Positions 30,893 through 43,280 of a DNA stretch of 64,000 nucleotides are shown piece by piece. The DNA comes from Pomphorhynchus laevis (Eukaryota; Acanthocephala; Palaeacanthocephala; Echinorhynchida; Pomphorhynchidae). How positions within the stretch are numbered: the stretch's first letter is position 1; every line of letters begins with the position of its first letter. The position numbers were made by a program, and so were the translations under genes. The DNA is taken from NCBI GenBank assembly GCA_012934845.2, contig WNNJ02003156.1, forward strand, positions 1 through 64,000, read 5' to 3'. The notes beneath the pieces are model-generated. The model did not search any database. It was not told the DNA's origin and worked only from the letters and a program-made list of their open reading frames with translations.

Positions 30893-31805
30893 ACTTTATT
30901 TCTCATTTAATAAATAAAAATCTTTATAAATATGTTCTTAATGTACTGTGGTCTTTCAATTTAATAATTTTAAAAGTTAACTATCTAATAAAGTGTTAAC
31001 TATTTAATAGAAGCCATAGAAAGTGATTATAACTTTCCACAATCACTAATTTTCATAATATTCTGCAGAAATACGTAAACTAACTCATATTACGAGAATA
31101 GTACAAAATCATGTGTTGGGCTAAACGGAAAAATATACTTGATATCAAAAAATAAATTCAAATCAACAAATATTACAAGAAAATGAAATCGCAAATATGA
31201 CGTAATTATGGCATCGCTATAGCAGTTTGTTGTCGTGTCCCAGAAAAAAATATCCCTGCATTTGTAATATCATTTATCATATTAATATTTACTTAATCCC
31301 CATATATCCTTTTTACCTCATTTAACCAATTAAATTTCCTTGTATCCCTTTGCACCCTTTAACCCATATTTGCCCCTTAAATTTCATTTACCCTCTTTAA
31401 CTTAATATAGATATGTCATATTTTAGAAGTAGAGTTCATTAAGAGAAACTGCTATGTTATAAGGTTTTAATCTTTATTCCTAAACCCAACATAGCAGTGG
31501 GACAAATAATGATGCATTATTTGCAAATGGCCTATTTTCTCTAAAGTAAATTTGATTAACTAGTATAATAAAATACAGTATTTTAATATTCTAACACAGA
31601 GTATGTTATTTACTATCCATAAAACATTTCCACTTAGTAGTTTAAATTTATTTTTAAGAATACTGATGATTTATATAGTTGATGATTAATCTAGTTGATT
31701 ATAAATATTAAAACAAAGAATATAAATAATATAAATATTAAATTATAAATACAATAAATAATATGTATAATTAATAATTAAATGTTAAATATTTTGCTAT
31801 CGTGA
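30893..31805. other. AT-rich stretch with a MITE-like repeat 1 copy
   Basis: No gene was seen in 30,893-31,420. From about 31,425 to 31,650 a diverged copy of MITE-like repeat 1 is present (ACTGCTATGTTATAAGG, ACCCAACATAGCAGTG, ACAGAGTATGTTATTTACTA). The rest is AT-rich. Confidence 0.55.
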
Positions 31806-32040
31806 TCAAAATATTCTCTTTGATACCGCCGGTTTAGCACCCAAACGAATATTCATCTTCAATGGTTCAGTATCGATTAATGATACGCTATAGTTTTGAT
31901 ATTCACGTCTTGATTTTGTAGTTTCTCCGTTGCTGTTCATGGCCAAAATATCGGTGATGTCTTTGTCAGCAATAGCTTCGTCGTCACCCAAAATGTTGAC
32001 GGACAGTCCTCGATCAAACGTTGACTTTTGCAATATCTCA
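31806..32040 (-). other. Open frame downstream of RLE element, unrecognised
   Basis: A 75-codon minus-strand frame (SVNILGDDEAIADKDITDIL ... PLKMNIRLGAKPAVSKRIF) begins where the RLE-element C-terminus ends. It has normal protein-like composition but matches nothing I know. It could be the terminal exon of a host gene, or element sequence in another frame. Confidence 0.3.
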
Positions 32041-34950
32041 TCAACGCTATCCTATTCTTCCTTGTAGACTTTGTCTGGTCGGCAGACGCGGCAACGATCG
32101 ACTCCAGTATACATGCTGCATTGTTCCTTTGAACAACAGCACTTAGACGCTGCATGATGAATGGACCTGCGCGCTGGTCTGCAGTGCCCTGACCAAATCT
32201 TTTTTTCCAAATCTTCAAAGAACTTGGTGCCCGACGAACCAAATGCTCCAAGTGTCTCGATAATTAACCACACAAATAAGTATTGAGTATGATTAATGCA
32301 ATCGTACTTTTGCGTTTTCAATTCCTTAGCATCTGTCGAGACACTTCCTGCGCCATCGGTGGCACGGGTAACATGGATCTTTGCCAACGTGTTTGGACAT
32401 GTGAAGTCCCAAATCAAGATCTTTCCGCCCTCCCATGGTCTTTGACACCCATCGGGCCGTTTATCGTCAATTTGGCTAAGACCACTTGACTCCAGACAAG
32501 AGGGGACGTCTGCGGCTGTAAGTGCCATCTTGATTAGGTTATAAGTTTAGCATGACGGGTGTGAAGACTACACGTTCTAGAACAATTGTGATCCACAGCT
32601 GCATACCTGGGCTGAACAGATCGGAAGACCCAAACGCAACGCGACCGCAATTTTCATGATATTATCATCCAGTCGAGTCCCAAACGCGGTTATAGGTATT
32701 GACTGCAGAAATGCTCCTGAATATTGAGACAAAACTGTCTTCAGTCATGCTATGCTAACATCCATGGCGCTCCGAACCAGCCTTTCGTGGCGTAAATTAA
32801 GCAATGGTTGAGTCCACTCTATCTCTATGTAGGTGTGTTTCCAGTGGAATATCAGCCCCGTATATGTTTTGCCATTCCAGCAATCCTTGTACATAAGCTT
32901 CGTCGTCATCTGCTATGAAGCCAGGCCGGACGTTTCGTATGATTGAACCAGTAAGATTATGATATCCGCTTACCGATGCCAAAAAGGCTGGCCCTGTGGT
33001 ATTTTGCATTGATGGGATTCCTAGTTCTTCCATTTTAACCTGTAATGTGACCTGATTCCTTGCGCTGTCGGTCAGCGGGATATTAAGAGTGCATTCCAGC
33101 GCTAACTGTTGCATTCCTTCTTATCTTCTGACTTCTTGACTTTGGTGGCATGACCAGCATCGTAGTATATGCGTTATTTTTGGTAAGGTGAATGCATTCC
33201 GTAACAAGAACAACACATCATGTCTAGCTAGCAACTTAAGTCGTGCGATTGTCCGATCTAACAGTATTGTTGCTTGCTCCATGTGCATGTCAATCGATGT
33301 ATTATCGCTCAGTGTGGCTCCTGGTATTTCAGATACGTCTGGGTTGATTAGTTTTGCTCCAGGGAGATCAGACTCGATCGCTCTGTACAGCGATAAATCT
33401 TTTGTGATAACCTCACATTTGCCCGGATTTATAACAAAGCCAGGACCAGTACAAAAATATATTATGCAACGAATATCGTTGATTAGTTCAGTGTGATTGC
33501 CATCAAGCGTACATACGTTCATGTACCACGCTGAAATGGGGAAATCGTCGATTCAACCACTGCATGTATATAGCAACACAAAATAGCAAAGGCTTAAGCT
33601 AATCACCTTGATGATTCAATCACCCTGCTTTGAATGCAACACGAATTTTCCGAAGTAAAGATTAATCGATTGTGCGTAGCACGTCTTTATCAATGGCAAA
33701 ATTACAAGAAAGTATATAGATATTATCTTGAAAATAGCGTCCCGGCTTACACAATTAAAGGCTTTTGAAAATCTATCTTCACAGGAGCGGATATCAGTGC
33801 CAGATCGCTGCGCCGGAAATTACGAGTTGCGTGTACGATGGCTTCCGCTCCCCTTTTTACACCGACTCCAAATTCACGAGTAATTAAGAATTCTAAGGCG
33901 ATCTCGGAAAATTGAACAATAGGTCGAATACCACCGTATGACTTCTTGAGGCTAAAAGCTTTGTTCCACAAAAGTAGGAGGCCACTGTGATTGGTACTTG
34001 TACAGGCTAGTGCGGAGTTTACAAAATCGGTCAGCGCATCGATTAGTCGACTTCCGTTTATTCCTGCGGTTAGTTCAGTTAAGTCGAGTAAGTACAGTGC
34101 GCTTAACCCGTCGGTGCCCGAGGACGAAGCTCTTGGTAACGATTGCAAAGCTGACACAATGAGAAGTCGGGTAACCGGATGCAGATCGATTATAACATCA
34201 TCTGAATGTGCTGCGTGGGGTGACGTTTCACATGGTGGGTGGTTTAAACGCAGAATTTAAAGTAACTGTTCGTCGGGGGTGACAAGGTTATTAGCAGACC
34301 TAATCAAGCAAATTGCCCCAGTGACATTCCAATCGTTGATTTTTCCGGATACTCGTCGACAGAGACGATGCTATTCTAAATCAGCAGTTATAGCGAAGTC
34401 AGCTTATTTGCGCTTAGGTATATGGAGATCCACAGGTTTAGATAGTAAAGATGCTCGGCTGAACGTTGTGCATAGTTCACGTATGTGTTCGCTCAATGGT
34501 TTTGTGACACATTTATGGGTTTGCTTTGGTGGAAGTGCAAATGCGTATTTCTAGAAGTTCAACCCTTACCCATTGTTCTGACGGAGTCTTCGCTACCGAG
34601 GTAATCAAGGACGCCAATTTTTTAGCTACGGCTCCCCTGATATCCCTAAGGATTCTTCGTATTGTACGTATCTCCGCACTCATCCATCTATTTAAAACTG
34701 ATTTTATACTGATATTATTTGTAGTTGGGTCTTTATCTTGTTGAAGATGAGAGATATCAACGCTGTTGTGAGTGGACCGATTGGAAGGTATGGCATTACT
34801 ACCGGATGTGTATCCGAATCGGGACATCTCAGAGCACGACCATGTTTACGAAGTCCACTTGCTATCGAGGTGAAACTACACTTGCAGACTGAACATCAGA
34901 CATTTATAGTAGGCAATTTCATATTTTGTGCGTTTAAATCTGTTTCAGTT
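32040..34950 (-). pseudogene. RLE-type retroelement (family 2): RT, CCHC and nuclease domains, decayed
   Basis: Right to left: a C2H2-like finger remnant (SVCKCSFTSIASGLRKHGRA, ~34,840-34,900), a segment 34,513-34,740 matching the pre-RT region (IRGAVAKKLASLITSVAKTP), RT fingers (SSSGTDGLSALYLLDL, KSYGGIRPIVQFSE; 33,747-34,157), the motif C-D region (WYMNVCTLDGN in place of YLDDGTLGG, then GFVINPGKCEVIT; 33,121-33,540), LARHDVLFLLRNAFTLPKIT, the CCHC region (GAFLQSIPITAFGTRLDD, QVCSCGSQ; ~32,590-32,740) and the nuclease block DKRPDGCQRPW...LIWDFTC...QKYD (32,250-32,528). This is the same order as in animal RLE elements that nick targets with a PD-(D/E)XK nuclease. The catalytic DD is lost and frames shift several times; the copy is old. 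Confidence 0.75.
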
Positions 34951-35215
34951 GCACGCATTGTCATGATACAAAGGACAACGCGCACCTCGGGACATGCCCT
35001 GAGCGTACGACTTTGTTCGATAGGATCTCCAAGGATTTGCTCTGGCCGAGCGTTGCTGGAACGATTCGATCTTTTAACTGCGCATCCCGGGACGTACCTA
35101 GGGCGTACAGCTTCGTTTAAATGCGTGCTAAAAGTATTTACAATTGGTTTTCGATTGCTTGTTAGAAATATAAATTGCGATCGAACAGAAAAATATTAAA
35201 ATTTGACAAATGAAA
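34951..35215 (-). other. Probable 5' part of the family 2 element
   Basis: Two related minus-strand stretches (around 34,985-35,012 and 35,080-35,110) share GTACGC...GTCCCG...GCGC, giving HLNEAVRPRYVPGCAV and VVRSGHVPRCALSFV. They resemble repeated N-terminal finger units of the element but are too decayed to call. Confidence 0.35.
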
Positions 35216-36884
35216 CTCATATCGACCACTTATGTAGAGTAAAGGAAATATTCGAATATTGTTCCTTGCGAATTTCGTATGTTTCTCTGTGTGTTTAATC
35301 TTGTGTGTATTATTGTGTGTTTTAACCTGTTAACATTTTAGTTTGTGTGTATAATATCTTAGCTTTTACGTCTTAGTTTTTTAATATATAATTATAATGT
35401 TGCTGATGTCCTTAGCAACATCAGCCGACAAATCAACAACCAAACCAAACTTAAGAACAACTTTATGCATCCGAACTTGTACAAATGCAGACAGTGGGAT
35501 TTCATAACCGTGATGAAATCTTAGAGCGCTTGTTGCATCTATGGGGACGCAAAAATGTCTGTAGAACGTATTGAAGACTCTTGACTTTTATATTTTGATC
35601 CAATTATTATTTATAATAAATATTATTCGTATTTATAATTTTATTAGATATTTACATTATTTATATTTTAATTATGAATAATTAATTAGTTTAGTTTTAT
35701 TTTATATTCAGACATTTTAAAAAATCTATAAATTAATGAAATCCAATATTATTACGTACATCATGGCAATTTTCGTTATTTTATGTATTATATTTAATAT
35801 TATTCGGTATGTGACCGATATTTACTTAGGTGTAATCGCTATTCACACCGAACTGTGACTGAATTCACTTTTAAGATTTTATATTTCTGATTAGCACCAC
35901 ATTTTTGATATTTCGAATACTTCCAATTGTATTTCCAATTACAATTTCAATTTATAAATACATAATGCAGTTAGTTGTTAAGATACGACCTTAAAATATT
36001 AAACATGATGTGACTCATAAATATTTAAAGAATGCTTCACTGTGTTAACCTATTTATTATAACCATAATATATTATAAGGTTGGCTTTTCATTATAGCAT
36101 AAGAAATATTGGCAATTTTTAAAAATATAGTAATTTTATAATGCCTGCTGTGACGCCACTTTCTGCATACTCGTACATAAAAAAATTAGTTTCTACAAAA
36201 AAATCGTAAAACTTTGATATTCTAAGAAATAACAATCTCCGGACTGTTTCTGTCGTCTACAGAAAACAAAAAATGAAATTTACTTTAGAAATCTACTTTA
36301 TGCACTAAATTTAATTTATTTTCAAAATTGTTAAATTTTTTTACTAAAACCTATTCTATTTTACTCATAGTTGTGCTATTGTGAATGTCGAAGTTTACGC
36401 GTCGAAATTTATGGGATTATTTTATTTGTCCCAATATATAAAATTTGATGTTTGTTGTCATCACTATAGGATGTCAACCGCTGGCCAGTGTTGAAAGACT
36501 ACTAGTGGTGTCGACTCGCAGTATTAGAACAAAACTTATCTTTATATAACCCATGTAGGTAACACACTAGTTTAAAAACCAATTCTATTTAATAGATTTT
36601 TTTATGTAATGTTGATGACCCCAAGTGGTTTTATGTGATACAATATGTAGATAAATTGATAGCTCTGCTGCTCAACGCTATTTTACCACAATGGATATAT
36701 GCAAGGAACGCATACATGTGTTAGCTGAGCAGATCCGCATATTCATGGTTTTTATTATTAAATAGAATAAAACAGTCGGTAGTGCACTTCGATATATGTC
36801 AACACCTTCTCTACTCGAATTGACAATACACAAATGCTTTGGCATTCTTTATATTATATATTGTAATATATTTATAATAATACA
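35216..36884. other. AT-rich stretch, nothing recognised
   Basis: No coding frame or known repeat was recognised across about 1.7 kb. A small hairpin (GCTGATGT...ACATCAGC) lies at 35,403-35,426. Slightly GC-richer patches near 36,470-36,540 and 36,660-36,750 show no protein similarity I know. Confidence 0.4.
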
Positions 36885-39800
36885 AATTTATTTAATGTGG
36901 CAAATGCGTACAAGCTGTACGCTTACAAGTCCACAAACAAAAATGAGAAAGTCAAGCAGTTAAATTGTTCAGATGGGATCGGATTTGTCGTTTGAAGCAC
37001 TGCAGGGAAGTTGATTGGCGTATATGAATGGGCAGATGATTCCACGATAGAGGAGCAGCCACCAGGAAGGAGCGGAGTCCAAAGGAGGTAGAGTAGTTTG
37101 GGACATGTAAAAGAAGGGAATTACAGGAACGCAAGGAACAGTAAACAGGACGGGAATTATCAAGAAAAGGAAGGTTGAGAAATGAAGGGGTATGAAAAGT
37201 TACAAGGCGGAAAGCAACGATAAGAAGACGAATTTGAACACGACAATAAATTGTAGGCAAATCGAGAGAAGCAAGATGGTAGGATGTGTGATCAAAACGA
37301 CGAAGACGGAGGAGAATTCGGACAGCTGCGTTGACGATGCGTTGTAGGGGAAGAAGAGTGGATTTAGGTGAGTTGGAAAATAGACTAAGACAATAATCGA
37401 GTCTAGAAAAAAGGAGAGATGATATGAGAGTCATACAAGAAGGGAAATCGATCAATCTACGAACTTGACGGAGGTTGCGGAGTATCAAGGTAGATGAGCG
37501 TACTTTATCTCTAACGAAAGGTTTAAGTGAAAGTCGGTTGTCAAAATGGAAGCCTAGGAAAACGAGATTATCAACGATAGGAAGAATTGTAGAATTTAAT
37601 GATACGGAGGGAGGTTCGAAGCCGAGGCGTCGAGGTAGGATCCACATAATTTTGGATTTATCAGGATTCAGAGAAAGGCGAAGGGAAGAAAGATGATTGG
37701 AAATTGAGACAAGACAGTCGGAAGCAGAAACACTAAGATCGCGAATACGATAAACAGGTGCATGAGCATAGATGAGAATGTCATCAGCATATTGCATAAC
37801 ATGGAAGTTAAATTTATGAGAAATCGAAGACAAATCACCAAGAAGAAGAGAGAAAAGTATAGGGCCTAATACGGAGCCTTGCGGAACACCGGACGGAATG
37901 GACGAAGGATGGGAGAGAGAAGAGTTAGAATATACGCGAAATGTACGGTTTGATAGATATGAAGAAAACCATGATACAGTGGGTAAAGAGAAGCCATAAT
38001 CATGACGAAGGCGATGGAGAAGAATCGAGTGATCGACGATGTCAAAAGCAGACGATAGATCAAGAGAAACTATGACACTACATAATTTATGATCGCGCGA
38101 TATGAGTAAGTCGTTATAAACTTTAAGACATGCAATTTCGGTAGAGTAATTAGAGCGAAAAGCGGCTTGGAAGGGAGGAAATAAGTTAGAGGAATAGAGA
38201 TATGTATTAACTTGCTTAAGAACGAGACGCTCAAGGAGTTTAGAGAGGGTTGGGAGAAGTGAGATTGGACGGTACGAAGATGGTAGTGAAGAGTCGAGAG
38301 ATTGCTTTTTGATGATAGGACGAACAGTGGCGCATTTCCAGATGGAAGGAAATGTACAGCTACGGATGGACGAGTTGAACAATGTGGTTAGGAAGGGTAA
38401 GATAAAAGTGCAGATATTTTTAAGTAAGTGAGTGGGAATTGGGTCAGAAGGAGAGGTTTTATTAGGTAATGACAGCAGAACCGAAGAAACTTCATCAGAC
38501 GAAACGGGAAGAAGGTGGAATAGTTCTGGGAGGGAAGTATTTAAAGATAAGAGTGGGTACAAGGGGGCTATGGGTAGTAGGGAAAGTAAATTAGATAGCT
38601 TAGTTTGTAGATAAGAAGAAAATTCATCAGGATTTATATTACAAGGGGTAGATGATCGTGAAAGAATTGAGTTTAAGATTTTCCAATGAGATTTCGAGTT
38701 GGAAGATGACTCGAGTTGATTTCGCCAAAAGAGAGTACGTTTAGTACGTATAAGAATGAGATGTGAACGGCGTTGAGAAAAGTAGGAATCACGAAGATTT
38801 GGAGGGAGTGAGTTGGGTGAACGTTTAAGAAAGCGTTTATACATACGAAAAGAGTGACGGAGTCGACGCTTAGAAAGACTACAGTCAGAATCGAACCAGG
38901 GAGCATGGCGCAAGCGCTGGGAACGTCGAAGTCGACTAGGTAGAAGGTTATTGAGGATCGACGTAAGTTCAGAATCAAACAGAATGCAGAGATCATCGGG
39001 AGAGAGATAGTTAAGAGGAAGTGAAAAGAGTGAAGAATTGAGTAAGGCTGTGCAGAGAATAGGGATATCGAGAAGCTTCCAGGGTCGACTTGGTGTAGAT
39101 AATGGTAAAGGCGGAGAAGGAGGATGGGGACGAGTAAGAGTAAGAGTGACAAGGAAATGATCGGACAAACCAGGATCAGTAATTGACAAGGAGGTATAGT
39201 CATTGAAGCAGTTAGGAACAGCAATGATGTCGAGAGCACCGCCGAGAATATGAGTTGGGCTTGTTGAAAGTAATTTATAGTTAAAATCAGAAAAAAGATT
39301 AGTTAAAGTGATAGAGTCAGAGTCAGACGGGCGATCAAGACGAATGTTAAAGTCACCGAGAACAAAAGAAGGAGTATAAGACAATGAACAGTGAGACATT
39401 AGATCTGCAAGGTCGTTAAAGAAGATACGTGATGGGGCAACTGAACCTGGACGGTATACAATCACAAGTTCCAGAGGGAAAGGCGTTGATAATCTGCATA
39501 TGAGTAATTCGAACGAAGTGTAACGGATGTTAACGTTGATTTTACGTAAAGACATTGGTGACGAGCAATGGCAACAATACCGCCATGGTTAGACGCAGTA
39601 GATGTATGAGATGTAATTTGACGAGCTGATTCAACTAGAGAACAACCAGAGCGACATAGACGACGAATAGCAAGATCGTCGGAGTCAGTGTGCCAGGATT
39701 CGGTAATGCAGAGAATATCGATAGATAATTGATCGAAGATATCGAGAAGCATATCAGCTTTATGAAGAATGGAGCGAGTATTGAATAGACTAAGACGAAA

Positions 39801-40088
39801 AGTATGCTTAGGAGCGAGATCGACTAGCGAAGAAGACAAGGGGGAGAGATGGGACGCCATCGAATTTTTGGCCTTGTGTGAAGAACGTGAAAATTTCCGT
39901 TGATTTTACGTATAGATAAGGATGACTCGCCGTTTGTTTCACGTCGATGTTTTTCAATGCGAGCTAAATTGAGCTGGGCAATATCAGAAGGGGAGCGGTC
40001 AGGAAAGATACGGCAAGTAGATGAAGTGGTAAGAAGTTTAAAACGTTGGGAGAGTACCGAAGAGGCATGTGAACTATGTATAATTTTA
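36885..40088 (-). mobile_element. L2-like LINE, best-preserved copy, 5'-truncated in ORF1
   Basis: A 3.2-kb minus-strand copy with the last ~80 codons of ORF1 (39,850-40,085, including RIFPDRSPSDIAQLNLARIE and SIRKINGNF), a nearly intact ORF2, and the 3' tail: GTGGACTTGTAAGCGTACAG, loop, GTACGC, then ATTTGCCACATTAAATAAAT. It ends near 36,885 in AT-rich DNA. The 5' junction abuts a cluster of small hairpins at 40,089-40,165. I could not define a target-site duplication. Confidence 0.85.
36952..39860 (-). pseudogene. L2-like LINE ORF2: endonuclease and reverse transcriptase, one frameshift
   Basis: ORF2 begins at ATG 39,860 (MASHLSPLSSSLVDL) and ends at 36,952, about 968 residues. APE endonuclease: FNTRSILHKADMLLD, ITESWHTDSDDL, VLGDFNIRLDRPSD, GLSDHFLVTL. 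Linker: HAPWFDSDCSLSKRRLRHSF. RT: SSYRPISLLPTLSKLLERLV, VSLDLSSAFDIVDHSILL (A), GVPQGSVLGPILFSLLLGDL (B), VMQYADDILIYAH (C), LNPDKSKIMWILP (D). C-terminus: SRLDYCLSLFSNSPKS, RFDHTSYHLASLDLPTIY, LRSFLVAAPLSWNHLP. The only lesion seen is a 1-bp deletion near 39,565, where the plus-strand copy reads RPPLSLRK and this reads RHQCLYVK before the frame changes. All catalytic positions are present, so it is recent. Confidence 0.88.
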
Positions 40089-40165
40089 CCTTAAAAAAAG
40101 GTAAAACCTACATTAGAAATATAATTTCTAATGTAGGTTTAGGCATCTAAACCTACATTAGATAC
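40089..40165. repeat. Cluster of perfect small hairpins
   Basis: AAACCTACATTAGAAAT (40,104-40,120) pairs perfectly with 40,124-40,140 across a 3-base loop, and TCTAATGTAGGTTTA (40,127-40,141) pairs with TAAACCTACATTAGA (40,148-40,162). It sits exactly at the 5' edge of the L2 copy. Confidence 0.85.
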
Positions 40166-40339
40166 ATATCTAATGTATCTTGACATCCTCTTAAGATAGT
40201 AGTACAAGTTGTCACCGCCTCATTTTTGTTTTGTGCCAAACATAAATCTTTGCGAATTTTGTTTGGCACATTGCTTGTCATTTATCACAGCGTAATATTA
40301 TTATTACTATAGATTTGCAACCTTTACGATTATTCTGCC

Positions 40340-40520
40340 AAACATATTCCAAACAGCAATAGGTCGAATACCACCGTATGACTTCTTAAGGCTAAAAGCT
40401 TTGTTCCACAAAAGTAGGAGGCCACTGTGAGTGGTACTTGTCCAGGCCAGTGCGGAGTTTCAAAATCGGTCAGCGCATCGATGAGTCGACTTCCGTTTAT
40501 TCCTGCGGTTAGTTCAGTTA
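40340..40520 (-). pseudogene. RLE element family 2, second copy, left part
   Basis: About 180 bp nearly identical to 33,910-34,080 (RT finger region: the GGIRPI block and LIDALTDF). It ends in GGTTAGTTCAGTTA at 40,520, where a CR1-like LINE interrupts it; the continuation is at 43,279. Confidence 0.85.
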
Positions 40521-43280
40521 TTATTACTATTATAACATACAAGACAAAGCCTATATGGCTGTTCAGTCTGCTCACGAAAAAATAAAATAAAAATTAAACA
40601 AAATGTAGAATTGATAGAGTTAAGAAAATCAGGGATACGATAGCTTTTCCATATTATCGATCTGTTCCAGACATATTCGCAATCGCTTCTTAAATAAAGT
40701 CAGCGTTGTGGAGGCAACAACGTATTCAGGAAGACTATTCCACACGTTAACTACACGTCTTGACAATCTTGTGACAGGCGATAGTTTCCCAGTATGCTGT
40801 TTAAAAATTGTCATCGAATGATGTCGCCTGGATCTATTATTACGACACACCATAATATTTCGAGGATATCCATCAAATCTGTGCAATAATTTCCACGTTG
40901 CAACCAAGTCGATAAACATTAACCTCACCTTCATGTCAAATATGCCAATCACTTTAAGTCTCTCACGATAAGGTAAATACTTACAGTCTGGACATAAACG
41001 GGTAATACGGCGAAGAACTCCATCGACAGCATTCAGTTCAGTCCGTGTACATGGGAAGCAAGATGGAGAGCAATACTCAAGTATTGGTCTCAATAACGAG
41101 TTAAACAGCACCCTGAACGACGATGGATTTATTTTCAGAAAGCAATTTTTGATAGTGTGCATCATTTTTCTAGCTTTGCCTAATTGAATGTTGTAATGAT
41201 GTCGTGTCTTTAAAGATGAATCGATCAAAATACCAAGATCACGATGAGTCGAAACTATCTCAAGTTCTTTTACACCAATGAAGTAGGTATGACATCCTTT
41301 GCGTCCACGACCCAATCTCATATTCTTACACTTTTCCAGGTTTAATGATACTCCTGTAGTAAGACTCCATTCATACACTAAATCCAGGTCACGCTGCAAT
41401 GACAAACAGTCTCGTTCAGTCGAGATCACATTCCATAACTTCAAATCGTCAGCATAGGCTAAGTGTGGTACATTAAGCGATCTCAACAACTCGTTGATAA
41501 AAATGCAAAATAATAATGGCCTGAGAACCGTTCCTTGAGGTACACCACGTATAACACTGCGTTTAGATGAAAAATCATTACCTACTCTTACACAAAATTG
41601 TCGACCACTCAAGAAGTTCTCAATCCAACGAGTCAGATAGTAATCTACACTAATAGATTCGAGAATACTTATTAATTCAGCATGTGGAACGCGATCAAAT
41701 GCCTTGGAGAAATCCAAATAGACGACATCGACAACCAATCCACATGAAATTGCGTCAGCCCATTGTTCACGAGCACATAAAGTATTCGTTAGACATGAGC
41801 GGCCATGCCGAAAACCGTGTTGAGAGTCGCTCAAATAGTTTATTGAACCCAATACATTTATTAATCTTTTGTGAACAATTCTCTCAAGTACCTTACTTAC
41901 AGTAGATGTTAAACTTATGGGCCTAAAATCACTAACATCGCAAGCATTTTTCGTTTTCGGAAGTGGTACCACAATCGCCGATTTCCAATCATTTGGAATT
42001 ATCGACGTATTGAGAGAAACGTTGAATAATTTGGAAAGCGGATATGACAGGATACATTTCAAGAGCTTAAGGATATAAGTGGGGATATCGTCAGGACCAG
42101 CTGACACGCATTTAGCTAACCTTGATAGCTCTATCTCAACTTCCTCCATCGTGATAATTATATATGGACTCTGACAGATTGATGAACCATTACAAATATT
42201 GACTTTATAAGCATCATCCCTATTTAACGATAGTGCAAACACATCAGCGAACGCCTCAGAAATTTTCATAGGGTCTTCAACTAATTCGTTTCCGATATGA
42301 ATGCGTCGGACACTAGAATTAGATACTCTTGATCGACAAACATAATTCCAAAATCGCTTGGGTGTGTGTCCTAAAGACATAGCAACATCATTCTCGTACA
42401 AGTATCTCTTTTTTGATTTTAAGCGATTGCATTTATTGCGTATTAGTTTGTACTCACTATATAAAGCATCACTCTTACTACAGAGACTCCACGCCTTATT
42501 TCTCAACCTTATACAACGCTTTAGTTCGCTATCAAACCACGGAGGTTTATCAGACCTCTTACGCTTGGAAAATACACGCATGGGAGCAAATTCGTCTAGG
42601 ACTTGAATTACCCCACTTTTGATAGACTGCCACATGCTCTCCACATCACCATCATTACTTACAAAAGAAATCCTTTTAGCATATTCAATTATCTCATTAT
42701 CTGGGATAACTTTCCGTACTCGCTTCTCAACAATCTCTACACTGTCTGATCCGGTCGAATTAGTAGGAATCAGAAACTTGACCACCACATGATCGCTTGA
42801 ACTAATCGGGGGTTCTTTGTCAATTGAAGAAATATCATATTCAAGTCTAGTAAACAGCAGGTCAATCTTCGAGGATGATTCTGCGGAGAAACGAGTATCA
42901 AAATGAACATGTTGAATAAGCAACATTTCATCATACAATAAATTACATAACGACATAGTATATTTATCATAAGTTGCAATACTGGAGAGGGCGGAATTGT
43001 ATGAATGCATGTTAAAATCACCAAAGATAAAAAATTTATGGCACTTGGGTATATTCTTAAGGAAATCAATAAGAGCGAACGATATTGCGCCCGGAGCACG
43101 ATATACTATACATAAAGTAATAATAGCACTCCCAGATTGCGTAATACTCAACTGTAGAGCCTCGGCAGAGCATGAATCATCAATGAATTTTACGGCTGAA
43201 CTAACAATCAAACTCACATGCACATAGAAGGCAACTCCACCACCGCGTCCATGGGCTCGATCAGAGCCCATGGACGCGGT
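40521..43280 (-). mobile_element. CR1-like LINE inserted into an RLE family 2 element
   Basis: The LINE starts at its 3' end with TTATTACTATTATAACAT at 40,521 and reaches its truncated 5' end at about 43,264. The flanking RLE sequence reads AGTTCAGTTA on the left and GTTAAGTAGAGTAAG on the right; intact family 2 sequence at 34,075 reads AGTTCAGTTAAGTCGAGTAA, so GTTA (40,517-40,520 and 43,279-43,282) is the likely short target-site duplication. At the 5' junction is a perfect 17-bp inverted repeat (43,242-43,258 with 43,264-43,280). Confidence 0.8.
40629..43275 (-). pseudogene. CR1-like LINE ORF2: partial endonuclease, intact RT, C-terminus
   Basis: An uninterrupted frame of about 880 LINE residues. 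It enters mid-endonuclease at DRAHGRGGGVAFYVHVSL, with KFFIFGDFNMHSY and PISSSDHVVVKF (SDH) following. Linker: KPPWFDSELKRCIRLRNKAW. RT: AGPDDIPTYILKLL, FRPISLTSTVSKVLERIVHK, DVVYLDFSKAFDRVPH (A), VIRGVPQGTVLRPLLFCIFI (B), LAYADDLKLW (C), SLNLEKCKNMRLGRG (D), RDLGILIDSSLK (E). The C-terminus has the CR1-type block LPYRERLKVIGIFDMKVRLM and RLSRRVVNVWNSLPEYVV. The first ~100 endonuclease residues are missing. The annotated frame continues upstream to 43,364 only because it reads through RLE-element sequence, giving a chimeric N-terminus without biological meaning. Endonuclease truncation makes it inactive; the RT looks intact. Confidence 0.88.

Noticed and set aside
33188-33496. 102-codon plus-strand frame
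   Set aside because: Antisense shadow of the RT motif D and thumb region of the RLE family 2 element.
34738-35199. 153-codon plus-strand frame
   Set aside because: It lies antisense to the finger region of the RLE family 2 element, and the minus-strand reading gives the recognisable motifs.
38673-39239. 188-codon minus-strand frame inside the L2 ORF2 region
   Set aside because: It is an alternative-frame shadow of the ORF2 coding sequence; the same shadow occurs at 21,567-22,133.
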